Shown here piece after piece: positions 44,720-53,184 of a DNA stretch of 64,000 nt. The position numbers and the translations under genes were made by a program. The stretch comes from Candidatus Electrothrix rattekaaiensis (lineage in GTDB: Bacteria; Desulfobacterota; Desulfobulbia; Desulfobulbales; Desulfobulbaceae). The number at the start of each line of letters is the position of its first letter. The first letter of the stretch is position 1. Location: assembly GCA_032595675.1 (NCBI GenBank), contig JAVQMD010000002.1, positions 124,001-188,000 of the forward strand. The letters run 5' to 3'. The notes under the pieces are model-generated. The model was not told the DNA's origin, did not search any database, and saw nothing but the letters and a program-made list of their open reading frames with translations.

Positions 44720-45037
44720 ATGGTAAGAGATCATCCCTATTATAGCCTTAAAAAGGTTAAACTCCTTGTTCAGAAAAATATCCTTATCAATCCTAATGCG
44801 AGATATACAGCAAGCAGGGATTTTGGATGGGATAATAAGGATATCAAAAAAGCCTTATTACGGTTACAACCTAAGCATTTTTATAAGCTTGGTACAAGAT
44901 ATGATGATCCTTCCGTTCATGTTGACTACTATAAGGCGCGGAATTTGATTGATGAAGATGTCTATATTCATTTTCGTGTCGAAAAGGATGACAATCAGGA
45001 AGATCGTTTAATCATTTGCAGCTTTAAGAGGATTTGA
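44720..45037 (+). CDS. mqsR: MqsR-family mRNA interferase toxin
   Basis: A 105-residue protein matching MqsR: HPYYSLKKVKLLV at the start (where E. coli MqsR has its SQVKKLV), FYKLGTRYDD in the centre and IICSFKRI at the end. MqsR is a RelE-fold RNase cleaving at GC-containing sites. No ribosome site is visible upstream of the ATG. The toxin-first order and the 1-base gap to the antitoxin are typical of mqsRA. AT-rich compared with its neighbours. Confidence 0.75.
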   Translation: MVRDHPYYSLKKVKLLVQKNILINPNARYTASRDFGWDNKDIKKALLRLQPKHFYKLGTRYDDPSVHVDYYKARNLIDEDVYIHFRVEKDDNQEDRLIICSFKRI

Positions 45038-45038
45038 A

Positions 45039-45575
45039 ATGAAATGCTATAATTGCGGCGGTAGTTTTGTCGATTTAACAGGCACTGTGGATTTACCTAG
45101 TGTTGCATTAGGCTCTTTTAAACTCAATAATGTAAGTCATTCTAAGTGCTTTCAATGTGGTGAAGTTTTATTGCCTGATGATACATGGGAGTTGGCAGAT
45201 CAAAAAGAAAATGATCTGATTAATGATTTTCTTATGAACCTCCCTGTGAAAGAGTATATTGGAGCTTCTGCAGTAGCTTCTATTTTGAATATGTCTAGAC
45301 AAGGGCTTCATAAGCATCGAAGAATACGACGAGGTTTTATATATTCAATAATGCATGAAGGGAAAAGGCTTTACAGTAAAAGGTCAGTTGAGATGTATAA
45401 AGAAACTAATGATGGTAGATTCTTGCTCTCAGAAACAATCTCTCAAGAGAAGACTGAATATGTCTTTGTTCCTGTAGTTACTGATATTGGCGAACTTAGG
45501 TATACAAAAGAAGATACTGTATCGCCAATTAGTTACAAACAAGATAGTGAACTAGCGATAGCACATTGTCATTAA
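45039..45575 (+). CDS. mqsA: MqsA-type antitoxin with zinc finger and HTH
   Basis: A 178-residue protein. The N-terminal zinc knuckle is C3-C6 and C37-C40 (CYNCGG, CFQCGE), as in YgiT/MqsA antitoxins. A DNA-binding region near residues 78-100 (ASAVASILNMSRQGLHKHRR) looks MerR- or HTH-like rather than the usual HTH-XRE, and the C-terminus (about 60 residues) is longer than in E. coli MqsA (131). It should neutralise MqsR and bind the upstream palindrome. Confidence 0.78.
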   Translation: MKCYNCGGSFVDLTGTVDLPSVALGSFKLNNVSHSKCFQCGEVLLPDDTWELADQKENDLINDFLMNLPVKEYIGASAVASILNMSRQGLHKHRRIRRGFIYSIMHEGKRLYSKRSVEMYKETNDGRFLLSETISQEKTEYVFVPVVTDIGELRYTKEDTVSPISYKQDSELAIAHCH

Positions 45576-45590
45576 CAAAATGAGGCATAT

Positions 45591-45854
45591 ATGATGGAAT
45601 CCGATACAACAAAAAAGCCTATAGAACTCAATGCGAATCCTTCTATTCCGACAGTTTTTATAGATGCTATTCAAACTTTAAGAAGAAGTGACGATCATTG
45701 TATTTTGAGATTATTCACTGGGCTACCAGAAGGTAGTTTTGAACAGTCCAGGATGATCCTAACTAAAAAGAATTTTCTTGAGTTCCTTGAAAATAGCTGC
45801 AAATTATTTAATCATTATCCAAAGGCACCGGAAGTAGAAGAAAAACCGCACTGA
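45591..45854 (+). CDS. Third gene of the mqsRA unit, unknown
   Basis: An 87-residue soluble protein (SIPTVFIDAIQTLRRSDDHC; GSFEQSRMILTKKNFLEFLE), 16 bases after mqsA and clearly in the same transcript. Its pattern faintly recalls DUF3467-like proteins but I do not claim the family. It may be a third component of the toxin-antitoxin module. Confidence 0.6.
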   Translation: MMESDTTKKPIELNANPSIPTVFIDAIQTLRRSDDHCILRLFTGLPEGSFEQSRMILTKKNFLEFLENSCKLFNHYPKAPEVEEKPH

Positions 45855-45938
45855 TTGGTTGTGTTACTCGGTGGAAATAGGGGCCAGACCCCCATTCCCT
45901 TCAAGCGAGCTTCTTCAGGAAAAAGCTGTGATCAGGGA

Positions 45939-46829
45939 TCATGCTTCCTCTTTCTGCCGCAACAAAACCATCTCACCAACCCCTTGTAAGAAACCGGGTG
46001 CAAAGCCCTGCCGTTCACTGAGATGAAGGGCTACTTGGCTGCATTTCACGGTAAAGAGAAAAAAGATCGGGGCTGACACTTCAGACAGGGTCTCGAAATT
46101 GCCCATCCCTTTGCTGATAATCAGGTCCGCTGTCTGGAAATGCTCCTTAAATTCCTCACTACAGGACTCCAGCGGAGTTCCCGGACAACAGGTTCCATTG
46201 CTGATTACCGAACAGATCCTATCTAAACCACATGCTTGGGCATCTTCGACTGTGGCGTCGTTGATGATAGGTGCCCCCCGCACCGCAGCTCTCACCTGAC
46301 AACCCAACCTGTTCATCTCCCTGATCAGCAGACCATCAAAAACAATCTCACCGCAGTTATCGCAAAGATAGAGTACCTTGGGCTTACCTTGCAGGGCCTC
46401 AAGCAAGGCAGGATAATCGTTCAGAACAAATTCTCGATCAAAGCATTCCTGCATGGTGGCTGCGGCATCAAAACTATGCAAGGCCCCATAGTCAATGATG
46501 TTGCCAGCGATTGCTACTCGTACTGCGGCCAAGAGCGGATCGTCAGCTGCCTGAATTTGTTGCTCGACCTTTTCCTGCAAGAAAAGGGCAAAGTCATTCC
46601 CCTCCTGCTTAACATGGGCAAAAGGATCATCGTTCTCCAAAATATCCGCAAAGAGAGCGTAGAGGCCCACAGCATTTTCAGGCGGAGAAAGCTCGGTATC
46701 TACCTTTTCCATATACCGGCCTGCGCCATCAAGAAGCTGTCGTTGCAGGGCTGGATTATTAGTGGCCAATAAGCCAGTGGATCTGGCTTGGCGCATGAAA
46801 CAGACAAGGCAGTCAAGTGTGGTTCGCAT
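45939..46829 (-). CDS. DUF89 (ARMT1-like) protein
   Basis: A 296-residue protein starting MRTTLDCLVCFMRQA. DUF89 proteins are metal-dependent phosphatases acting on damaged or excess phosphometabolites. The motifs LYLCDNCGEIVFDGLLI (metal Asp and Asn), GAPIINDATVEDA and ISKGMGNFE are present, as is the N-terminal CxxC of the bacterial type. The longer frame from 47030 lies inside the TtcA-like gene and is rejected. It overlaps that gene by about 17 bases. Confidence 0.85.
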   Translation of the reverse strand: MRTTLDCLVCFMRQARSTGLLATNNPALQRQLLDGAGRYMEKVDTELSPPENAVGLYALFADILENDDPFAHVKQEGNDFALFLQEKVEQQIQAADDPLLAAVRVAIAGNIIDYGALHSFDAAATMQECFDREFVLNDYPALLEALQGKPKVLYLCDNCGEIVFDGLLIREMNRLGCQVRAAVRGAPIINDATVEDAQACGLDRICSVISNGTCCPGTPLESCSEEFKEHFQTADLIISKGMGNFETLSEVSAPIFFLFTVKCSQVALHLSERQGFAPGFLQGVGEMVLLRQKEEA

Positions 46830-47628
46830 GGGCTTCCTGGTGATGCTTTGATGGGTCTTGAAGGAGAAGATAATCCTGGCGAACATTGCCGAGTGCAGCA
46901 AAGACATGCTCCCGACTACCAGGAATCTGATCATACATATGTTCCAGCAGACCTCGGATGTCCTTCCGACGAGTCTTCTCCGATACGGGACAATCAGAGG
47001 CCACAGGGTCCAATCCCAGCCGTTTGCCAATGCCCCTTATCTCCTCTTTGACCAGATAGGCCAGCGGTCGGATCAGCGCAAGCCGATCCGAAAACAGCAT
47101 CTGTTTAGGACGCATGGTGCTGATATTGCCGCTACAGGTGAGATTGATAAAAAAGGTTTCCACGATATCGTCCCGGTGATGTCCCAGAGCGATGGTGCTG
47201 GAACCCTGTTCACGGGCATGATCAAAGAGAAGTCGCCGCCGGTTACGAGCACATTGAAAGCAAATGCCGGTGGTCTCTGTTCCTGCTTCAGCCTGTTGCG
47301 TTTCTGGTAGCGCGGGCAGTTCCGCTGGCAAAACTTGGCAGGATAATCCCAGAGCAGCCAGTCGATCACAGATGAGTCCGGCCCTTTCCCCTGTTTCAGG
47401 TTCCGACGCTCCCGGTGGTCCCGGTGGACGCATATCCACATACACAGGATGCACTTCGTAATCAATCGGTGCCTTTCTTCGCCAAGTATGAAGTACCCAA
47501 GCCAAGACCAGAGAATCAATACCGCCGGAAACCGCGACCAAGACCCTATCGCCCTCAGCCAGCATAGTATAATCCAGCATGGCCTTGGCAATACGCCGAT
47601 TTTCTCCGGCAGTCAGGACGCTTTTCAT
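46813..47628 (-). CDS. TtcA-like PP-loop ATPase
   Basis: A 271-residue N-type ATP pyrophosphatase with PP-loop AVSGGIDSLV and the CFQC cysteine pair followed by ARNRRR, then the LGHHRDDIVET block. This is the TtcA/TtuA class that thiolates tRNA using an Fe-S cluster. The third cluster cysteine is CSGN. The ATG at 47628 is 10 bases after the lipoprotein gene stop. Overlap with DUF89 indicates one operon. The modified nucleoside (s2C32 or another) is not certain. Confidence 0.85.
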   Translation of the reverse strand: MKSVLTAGENRRIAKAMLDYTMLAEGDRVLVAVSGGIDSLVLAWVLHTWRRKAPIDYEVHPVYVDMRPPGPPGASEPETGERAGLICDRLAALGLSCQVLPAELPALPETQQAEAGTETTGICFQCARNRRRLLFDHAREQGSSTIALGHHRDDIVETFFINLTCSGNISTMRPKQMLFSDRLALIRPLAYLVKEEIRGIGKRLGLDPVASDCPVSEKTRRKDIRGLLEHMYDQIPGSREHVFAALGNVRQDYLLLQDPSKHHQEAHANHT

Positions 47629-47638
47629 GGGTGAAATA

Positions 47639-48316
47639 TTATTTCTCTTCAGCAAGATAGGAACATTTTTCCAGCCTGTTGCGTAGCCCCTTTGTCATAA
47701 ATTCCTCTGCGGTGAGCCAAGTCAGGGATCCGCCTGTTCCCTCTCGAAAACTCAAAAGATTTCCCATCAGCGATTGCTGTTCCGCATCAAAGCTGTCCAC
47801 ACAGAGGACCTTACCATCGGGCATGGCCAGCAGGCGATATTCAAAGGCGACAGAGGCAGGTTCTTTAGCGGTCATATTGCCGCCAACCCGCTCCTTATAG
47901 CGGTGCAGGGTGGTTTCCAACACGGCATTGCAACTGAACTTACCAGCAAACTTCTTGGCTCGTTCCAAGGAAGGTACTGCTGAGTCCTCCGTGTCCCCAA
48001 GCTGCCCATCGCTGAAGAGCCGTACATCCTGCCTGCTGAGAAAATGCTTTTTCAAAAATTTATTGAAGTAGTACAGCCCGTCTTCCAATTCTTTTTTCTC
48101 TATTTGGGAAAGCAGCTCGCTGTCCAAGGGCGTACCGCTGGATGCTGGGGCAACAGCAACACAGCTTATGGCAAAATCAGGCACCTGTGCCGTGCTTTTC
48201 AGACTTTTTTTACTACATCCGCTGCTCAGGATCGACAGGCAAAGTATCCCTGTCAAGGCGATCCCTCTGATACTGCATCTTTTCACAATCATCTGTTCCC
48301 TCATGATAATAATCAA
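47639..48316 (-). CDS. Lipoprotein of unknown function
   Basis: A protein of about 220 residues with a lipobox LSSGC after a hydrophobic stretch (GIALTGILCLSIL). The mature part begins with SKKSLKSTAQ and contains VAVAPASSG, resembling outer-membrane lipoproteins of the group that report or assemble envelope structures, but no family is certain. Start at MREQMIVKRC or MIVKRC rather than the upstream M. It leads the operon with TtcA-like and DUF89. Confidence 0.65.
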   Translation of the reverse strand: MIIIMREQMIVKRCSIRGIALTGILCLSILSSGCSKKSLKSTAQVPDFAISCVAVAPASSGTPLDSELLSQIEKKELEDGLYYFNKFLKKHFLSRQDVRLFSDGQLGDTEDSAVPSLERAKKFAGKFSCNAVLETTLHRYKERVGGNMTAKEPASVAFEYRLLAMPDGKVLCVDSFDAEQQSLMGNLLSFREGTGGSLTWLTAEEFMTKGLRNRLEKCSYLAEEK

Positions 48317-48349
48317 GGATTTCCCCGAAAATATAATCTTGATTTTCGA

Positions 48350-48435
48350 TGCAGGACTGTAGGGGCAGTCCCCTGTGCCTGCCCGCCTGCCCGGTTATGA
48401 AAGGACGAACACAGCGGTTCACCCCGACAAAAAAT
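48350..48435. repeat. REP-like GTAGGGGC repeat
   Basis: TGTAGGGGCAGTCCCCTGTGCCTGCCC-type sequence, given here only in part (TGTAGGGGCAGTCCCC), between the lipoprotein gene and hisB. Similar pieces flank hisB on the other side (49076-49105) and follow pgi. Confidence 0.55.
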
Positions 48436-49047
48436 CTACAAAGACCCCTTGGACGAAAGCGTGCCGACAAGGCCCTGACGATGTGAAGCCCCCATCCCCA
48501 TAGCCCGTCCTAGGGCCTTAAACACGGCCTCAATAATATGATGAGCATTGTCGCCGTGCAGGAGATCCACATGCAGCGTTATTCCGGCATGTTGGGCCAG
48601 GGCCCGCAGGAACTCACCGGCAAGCGCGGTGTCAAAGGTGCCCACTTTTTGATCTCTGATGGCCACGTCGTAATGGAGAAAGGGGCGGTTAGAAAAATCA
48701 AGACTGATCCTGGCCAAGGTTTCATCCATAGGAACATAGGCATGGGCATAGCGATGAATACCGGCCTTATCGCCCAAGGCTTGTGCAAAGGCCTGACCAA
48801 GGCAGATGCCGATATCTTCCACGGTATGATGGTCATCGACATAGGTATCGCCTTTTGCTTGCACAGAGAGGTCAAAGAAACCATGCACAGCGAACAGGGT
48901 CAGCATATGGTCCAAAAATCCGACACCGGTATTGATGTCGGCCTTTCCTGAGCCGTCAATGTCCAGCTGAAGAGAAATCTTTGTTTCTAGGGTTTCCCGC
49001 TTGATGATGCTTTTTCGTGGGGAAATAGTGGTCGTAGGTTCTGTCAT
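48436..49047 (-). CDS. hisB: Imidazoleglycerol-phosphate dehydratase
   Basis: A 203-residue IGPD dehydrating imidazole glycerol phosphate in histidine synthesis. The duplicated histidine metal motifs are DDHHTVEDIGI (about 66) and the later HADNAHH-like HGDNAHHIIEAVFKA, with GVGFLDHML near the start. Start ATG 49047 (MTEPTTTISPRK). No other his genes adjoin. Confidence 0.93.
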   Translation of the reverse strand: MTEPTTTISPRKSIIKRETLETKISLQLDIDGSGKADINTGVGFLDHMLTLFAVHGFFDLSVQAKGDTYVDDHHTVEDIGICLGQAFAQALGDKAGIHRYAHAYVPMDETLARISLDFSNRPFLHYDVAIRDQKVGTFDTALAGEFLRALAQHAGITLHVDLLHGDNAHHIIEAVFKALGRAMGMGASHRQGLVGTLSSKGSL

Positions 49048-49075
49048 AATGTTGTGTACTCCAGGCAAGTCGCAA

Positions 49076-49206
49076 GGGCGAATCAGGCCCTTGTGCCTGC
49101 CCGTTTATATCCCTTTTTCGGTACGGAACAGGAGGAGCGGTTCGCGAACCGCCCCTACGGCACCCGGCGCACAGAAGGAGGATGGTCTTTCTTGTTGAAT
49201 CCCTTA
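49076..49206. repeat. REP-like cluster upstream of hisB
   Basis: Contains AGGGCGAATCAGGCCCTTGTGCC, cited here only in outline, the palindrome GCGGTTCGCGAACCGC (49139-49154), and CCCCTACGGCACCCGGC with TTGAATCCCTTAC, the latter shared with 39.9-40.0 kb. It fills most of the 328-base gap between hisB and the rhomboid gene. Confidence 0.6.
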
Positions 49207-49375
49207 CAGGTTGATAAACCAAGTTATACTATTCCGCCTGCCGGAGATTGGCAACCTGATATTGGTTTTCTTCCCCATTTTCTCGTCTCTTGCGGAACAG
49301 GGAACGATTTGCTATTATTTAATCTCTGATTGTTCAGATTCTCCCCTCCCCAAAAAAAACACCTCGGGAATAACC

Positions 49376-49915
49376 ATGAAACTCGGTGTCGCTACAGTCC
49401 CTGCTTATCTTGTTTGCACGATATGGGCTGTCTATCTTGTGGATCTCATCCTCCCTCTCCGGCTCAATGCCTACGGGATTATCCCACGCACGGCTGGCGG
49501 ACTGCTGGGGATCCCGCTCACCAATTTTCTCCACGCTAATCTCAAGCATCTTGTCAGCAACACAGTTCCCCTTTTTGTCCTGAGCCTGCTCCTGACCCTC
49601 TTTTACCGGAAGATTTTTTTCGATGTCCTTATCGTGATCATCAGCTGCGGCGGTCTCCTGGTCTGGCTTTTGGCCCGCTCGGCCAATCATATTGGGGCCA
49701 GCATGCTCATTTATGGGCTAGCTGCCTTCCTGATCAGCTATGGCTTACTGAAAAGAGAACTGGTCCCGGTTATCCTCTCTATCGTTGTCACGCTGGTCTA
49801 TGGACTCGGAATGCTCGGCGGAATGCTTCCTTTTCACGGATTCATCTCCTGGGAGGGGCATCTCTTTGGGGCAGTGGGTGGTTTTTTTGCGGCGTATCTG
49901 TTTAGGAAGAGGTGA
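49376..49915 (+). CDS. Rhomboid-family intramembrane serine protease
   Basis: A 179-residue integral membrane protein with about six hydrophobic segments. The catalytic serine is S109 in NHIGASMLIYG and the catalytic histidine H162 in EGHLFGAVGG, with HLVSN in an early helix. Rhomboids cleave substrate transmembrane helices. The ATG at 49376 follows CTCGGGAATAACC; the upstream frame from 49211 crosses repeats. Substrate unknown. Confidence 0.85.
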   Translation: MKLGVATVPAYLVCTIWAVYLVDLILPLRLNAYGIIPRTAGGLLGIPLTNFLHANLKHLVSNTVPLFVLSLLLTLFYRKIFFDVLIVIISCGGLLVWLLARSANHIGASMLIYGLAAFLISYGLLKRELVPVILSIVVTLVYGLGMLGGMLPFHGFISWEGHLFGAVGGFFAAYLFRKR

Positions 49916-49931
49916 TTTGCCCACATTGGGT

Positions 49932-50023
49932 AGTCCCTACAAAGCAATGCAGGTTTACAAACATGCCTCTATTGCGCTATGTAACCTGTTGAAATTATTT
50001 TCCCGCACTGTTGTGCAGGGACT
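49932..50023 (+). mobile_element. MITE-like element, copy 3 (92 bp)
   Basis: The shortest copy: AGTCCCTACA at the left and TGCAGGGACT at the right. It lacks the private middle segment present in copies 1 and 2 and so may show the core form. It lies between the rhomboid gene and ribF, 33 bases from the ribF stop. Confidence 0.85.
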
Positions 50024-50056
50024 ATCGGTAATCGGGATATGCAGTTCCTTTGGCTG

Positions 50057-51037
50057 CTACACCGTCAAGGTATTAAACCGTTCTTCACAGGAGAGTGCCC
50101 GCTCTTTTGCAGCCTCGGCAAGTATCTGTTTGGCTCTCTCGACATCCTTCTTGATCTGCGCGGACAGCTCCTCAATCGAGTTGAATTTCACTTCCCCGCG
50201 CAAATGGCAAAGCAGGTTGAGCCGGATAGGATGACCGTAAATATCTTTGTTAAAATCGAAAATATGCGTCTCGACAACCAGCTCATTCTCTCCAAAGGTG
50301 GGGTTATAGCCTATATTGGTAACGCTGCCGTACATCTTGTCGTCATACAGCACCTGAGTCACGTACACGCCTTTTTTCGGGCAGAGATCCTCTTTAGAGA
50401 GCTTCAGGTTTGCAGTGGGAAAGCCTATTTCCGATCCTCCCCGCTGTTTGCCCCGTTGCACCTCGCCGTGGATATGGTAGCAGCGACCAAGTAAATTGCG
50501 CACATCGCTCATTCGTCCCTCCATAACCAGTTCTCGTATTTTGGTGCTGGAAACGAGCATCTCGTCTTCATAATGAGCCTCAACCACCGTGACCGGAAAC
50601 CCTTTTTGCTCTCCTTGGTCACGGAGAAAATCAATATTGCCTTCTCTGCCTCGGCCAAAGGCATAATCGTACCCGACCACCAATTCGTGGACCCCTATGG
50701 TATCACAGAGTATATTGTTAACGAAATCAGTGGCTGTGGTTTTGGCAAAATTCGAGTCAAAGGGAAGAATGACCAAAGCATCAATCCCGGCCATGCGGAT
50801 CAGTTCGATTTTCTGCCGGGTCGTGGAGATAAGTCTGATGCCATCTGGTCGCAACACCTTGAGCGGATGCGGATCAAAGGTGATAGCCACCGAGGTGCCG
50901 CCGCTGCGCTTGGCTCGAATCGCCACCTCGTGAAATAATAATTGATGTCCGAGATGCACCCCGTCAAAATTGCCAATAGTGACTACTGGACGTTTAAAGG
51001 GCCTTTTGATTTCTTGTGGATTTCTGTACAGCTGCAT
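50057..51037 (-). CDS. ribF: Bifunctional riboflavin kinase / FAD synthetase
   Basis: A 326-residue RibF. The N-terminal FAD synthetase domain has the nucleotidyltransferase motif GNFDGVHLGHQLL and ISTTRQKIE; the C-terminal riboflavin kinase domain has HIHGEVQRGKQRG and GFPTANL. It makes FMN then FAD. It is on the opposite strand to, and 38 kb from, ribE-ribBA. Confidence 0.95.
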   Translation of the reverse strand: MQLYRNPQEIKRPFKRPVVTIGNFDGVHLGHQLLFHEVAIRAKRSGGTSVAITFDPHPLKVLRPDGIRLISTTRQKIELIRMAGIDALVILPFDSNFAKTTATDFVNNILCDTIGVHELVVGYDYAFGRGREGNIDFLRDQGEQKGFPVTVVEAHYEDEMLVSSTKIRELVMEGRMSDVRNLLGRCYHIHGEVQRGKQRGGSEIGFPTANLKLSKEDLCPKKGVYVTQVLYDDKMYGSVTNIGYNPTFGENELVVETHIFDFNKDIYGHPIRLNLLCHLRGEVKFNSIEELSAQIKKDVERAKQILAEAAKERALSCEERFNTLTV

Positions 51038-51233
51038 ATATTTTTTTGTTGCCTCGTTTGATCGTTCGGGTCATTTTTTATTTTTCCGATGCATTTGACC
51101 GTTTCGGAAAAACAGGTATATTCCTTTTGGGCAAAACAGAATATGTACTCCAACCAGACCAAACCCGCAAACAGTTCATGTGTCCTTGAGAGAGACAGAT
51201 TCATTTTTTTTATAAAGGAGAACGAAAAAACAA

Positions 51234-51262
51234 TTGACAGCAGGTCAGAAATGAGGCATATT
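51234..51262 (+). promoter_or_regulatory. Sigma-70 promoter of tRNA-Leu
   Basis: TTGACA (51234-51239), 17-base spacer, CATATT (51257-51262); the tRNA begins 12 bases later. Confidence 0.7.
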
Positions 51263-51273
51263 CCTTTCGCCGT

Positions 51274-51360
51274 GCCGAAGTGGCGGAATTGGTAGACGCG
51301 CTAGGTTCAGGGTCTAGTGGGCGTACGCTCGTGGGAGTTCGACTCTCCCCTTCGGCACCA
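51274..51360 (+). tRNA. tRNA-Leu (CAG)
   Basis: A complete 87-nt class II tRNA: GCCGAAG acceptor pairing with CTTCGGC, GGTAGACGC D-arm, anticodon CAG in GGTTCAGGG, long variable arm GTGGGCGTACGCTCGT and an encoded CCA. Confidence 0.95.
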
Positions 51361-51396
51361 TATGTTAGTTCCATCACGTCCTTTGACGTTCTGTAA

Positions 51397-51430
51397 AGCC
51401 CGCAACCTTAATTGGTTAGCGGGTTTTCTT
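51397..51430 (+). terminator. Terminator of tRNA-Leu
   Basis: AGCCCGC and GCGGGTT pair, with AACC/GGTT extending the stem, followed by TTCTTTT. Confidence 0.75.
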
Positions 51431-51577
51431 TTGCCTTTCCTTCCAAGCCCGCCTATTATAAAGTCCGCCTATTTTTTCCATTGACATCCAGGGTATAAAG
51501 CGAGTACAACAGCGGGTATCGTTTATTAATATTACGTACCTACCTATTTTGTATCCACCTTTTCGGGAGGCCCTGTC

Positions 51578-52192
51578 ATGCCGAACCTTGCTCTAAAGAA
51601 AACAAAAGAAATTATTACAGCCTGTTGCCTCATCGCCTTGTCTCTTGCTCTGACAACTGATGCCTACGCTCTAGGAGCAAGAGGTGACTTGACCTGTTAC
51701 AATTCTTGTAGAAATTATTCAATAGAAACAACTGCAAATTATGACAGTGAAGATCGGGCCGCACAGGTTCTTTACAACGATGCGCTTGCTTTTTGTTCTG
51801 ATAAAGGCGGGTTAGCAAATCACAGGGTGGATTCTTTTTTTTCTGCTGAAAATATTCAGTTACCCGGAACCTCCTGGGAGGTGACCGATTATAATGACGG
51901 TCGAGAACTTGTCGATATAAACTCTTACCAAAAACTCGATATACGATTTGAGGAAGACGGTACAGTTCAGGGAGCATCTTTCTGTAATGATTATACAGGG
52001 TATTATACTGTCTCCGAAGATAAAATTTCTATGAGACCCGTCGCAACATTTGGCGTATGCGAAGGGCTTATGAGGCAGGAAGAACTTTTCCTGGAAGCAT
52101 TGCGGGATGCTGCAAGATATGAGACAAGGGGCGATCAACTGATATTGGAAGACGACAACGGTACTGTTGTTGCTCTTCTTGTCAGAAAATAA
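51578..52192 (+). CDS. Exported META-domain protein
   Basis: A 204-residue protein with a signal peptide (about residues 1-32, ending DAYA). Residues 90-200 form a META (HslJ-like) domain: LPGTSWEVTDYNDGREL, FEEDGTVQGASFCNDYTGYY, and LEALRDAARYETRGDQLIL. META domains occur in heat-inducible or envelope-stress lipoproteins. The N-terminal mature segment has several cysteines and is unassigned. Confidence 0.8.
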   Translation: MPNLALKKTKEIITACCLIALSLALTTDAYALGARGDLTCYNSCRNYSIETTANYDSEDRAAQVLYNDALAFCSDKGGLANHRVDSFFSAENIQLPGTSWEVTDYNDGRELVDINSYQKLDIRFEEDGTVQGASFCNDYTGYYTVSEDKISMRPVATFGVCEGLMRQEELFLEALRDAARYETRGDQLILEDDNGTVVALLVRK

Positions 52193-52246
52193 GAACGCGA
52201 CCCTATTAAACTTCGCGGGGAAATTCTTGCGGAATTCTTCGTAATG

Positions 52247-52277
52247 GCCCGCTATTGCTGCAATAGCGGGCTTTTTT
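52247..52277 (+). terminator. Terminator after the META gene
   Basis: GCCCGCTATTG and CAATAGCGGGC form a perfect 11-bp stem with a 3-base loop, followed by TTTTTT. Confidence 0.92.
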
Positions 52278-52465
52278 ATCTTTTTTTTGCAGGAGTATCT
52301 TTACCATTAGATTTCATGTCAAATGCGGGTAAAACTTTTCGCGTGAATTGATGAGACCTCAAAAAGATCTGGCAAAGAGATTTTTTTTTCTCTTTTAAAG
52401 ATACCTAGTGCCATACCTCGTGCCACTTTGTTGCAATTGTTCAAAATGAATTAAAAATTCGACGT

Positions 52466-52501
52466 AAAAAAAACTGTACACAGGGTGTAAAAAACTGTAC
52501 A
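52466..52501. promoter_or_regulatory. Direct repeats upstream of the selenocysteine rhodanese
   Basis: AAAAAACTGTACA occurs twice (52466-52480 and 52489-52501), separated by CAGGGTGT; CTGTACAG forms a small palindrome. They lie about 180 bases before the rhodanese start and could be a regulator site. The remainder of the gap 52278-52677 shows nothing else. Confidence 0.3.
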
Positions 52502-52677
52502 GTGTTAATGCGTGGAGTATAATTTTTTGTCTTCTACACTTGAGATCTCATGCTGACTGTTAAAAGCCTGATGGAAACTGAAGTGATGCGATAATGGTTT
52601 TAAGTACGCATTTAGGGGGCCGGGTAGTTGACGAGTAGTCAATAGATGTAGTTACTGTATAACATAAGAGATATGTT

Positions 52678-53073
52678 ATGAAAAAAATGTTAGGGCTGAT
52701 ATTTTCCTGTCTTCTTCTCAGTGCGACATCGTTGCTTGCTGCTGATGACGTTCAATTTATGAGTCCTGAAGAGTTGAAGAAAAATCTCAATGCCGAATAT
52801 ATATCCATCCTGGATGTACGATCTGAAAGAGGGTGGAGCAACAGCGAAGTTAAAATCCCTGGTGCAGTACGGGTAACATGGGATAATTTTGATGAATGGT
52901 CGGCTTCTTTGCCAGAGGACAATACGTTGGTTCTCTACTGCTCATGATCGAACGAAAAAAGCAGTGCCAGGTTGGCACGCAGGTTCGTATCAAAAGGTTT
53001 TGGCAACGTCTATGTTCTTGAAGGGGGCTGGCGAAAATGGAGAGCCGATGATCTTCCGGTAGAGAAGAAGTAA
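52678..53073 (+). CDS. Selenocysteine-containing periplasmic rhodanese (UGA = Sec)
   Basis: A 131-residue exported protein (signal peptide MKKMLGLIFSCLLLSATS...AA) with a rhodanese domain: MSPEELKKNL, ISILDVRSERGW, KIPGAVRV, then LVLYCS-Sec-SNEKSSARLARRF and VYVLEGGWRKW. The TGA at 52945-52947 (residue 90) interrupts an otherwise perfect frame that ends with TAA at 53071-53073. The neighbouring paralogue reads LVLYCACEG at this place, with Cys in the aligned position. A SECIS-like hairpin follows the UGA directly. Rhodaneses transfer or bind sulfane sulfur through the active-site Cys; here a Cys88-x-Sec90 pair replaces the Cys89-x-Cys91 pair. Selenocysteine is strongly inferred, not proven. 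Confidence 0.85.
52945..52991 (+). promoter_or_regulatory. Bacterial SECIS element
   Basis: Starting at the UGA, CGAAC (52949-52953) pairs with GTTCG (52983-52987). An apical stem GTGCC (52964-52968) pairs with GGCAC (52974-52978) around loop AGGTT. Loop guanines are 23-24 bases past the UGA. The AGGTT loop resembles the AGGTCT loop of the E. coli fdhF SECIS that SelB binds. Confidence 0.75.
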
Positions 53074-53184
53074 GTTTTCTTGCTTGTAGAAGTTGGCGTA
53101 ACCCTGTGCCCCGTTGATGAGTTGAGACAGGCTGAAAAACAATAAAAAGGATCAGCAATTATTTTACTAAAAGGAGAAAATGTC

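Noticed and set aside
45939..47030. Extended N-terminus of the DUF89 protein
   Set aside because: The first 67 codons lie inside the TtcA-like gene and do not resemble DUF89; MRTTLDCLVC at 46829 is the natural start.
52678..52947. Truncated rhodanese pseudogene ending at TGA
   Set aside because: The frame continues intact after the TGA to a rhodanese-like C-terminus, the aligned residue in the paralogue is Cys, and a SECIS-like hairpin follows, so selenocysteine readthrough explains it better.
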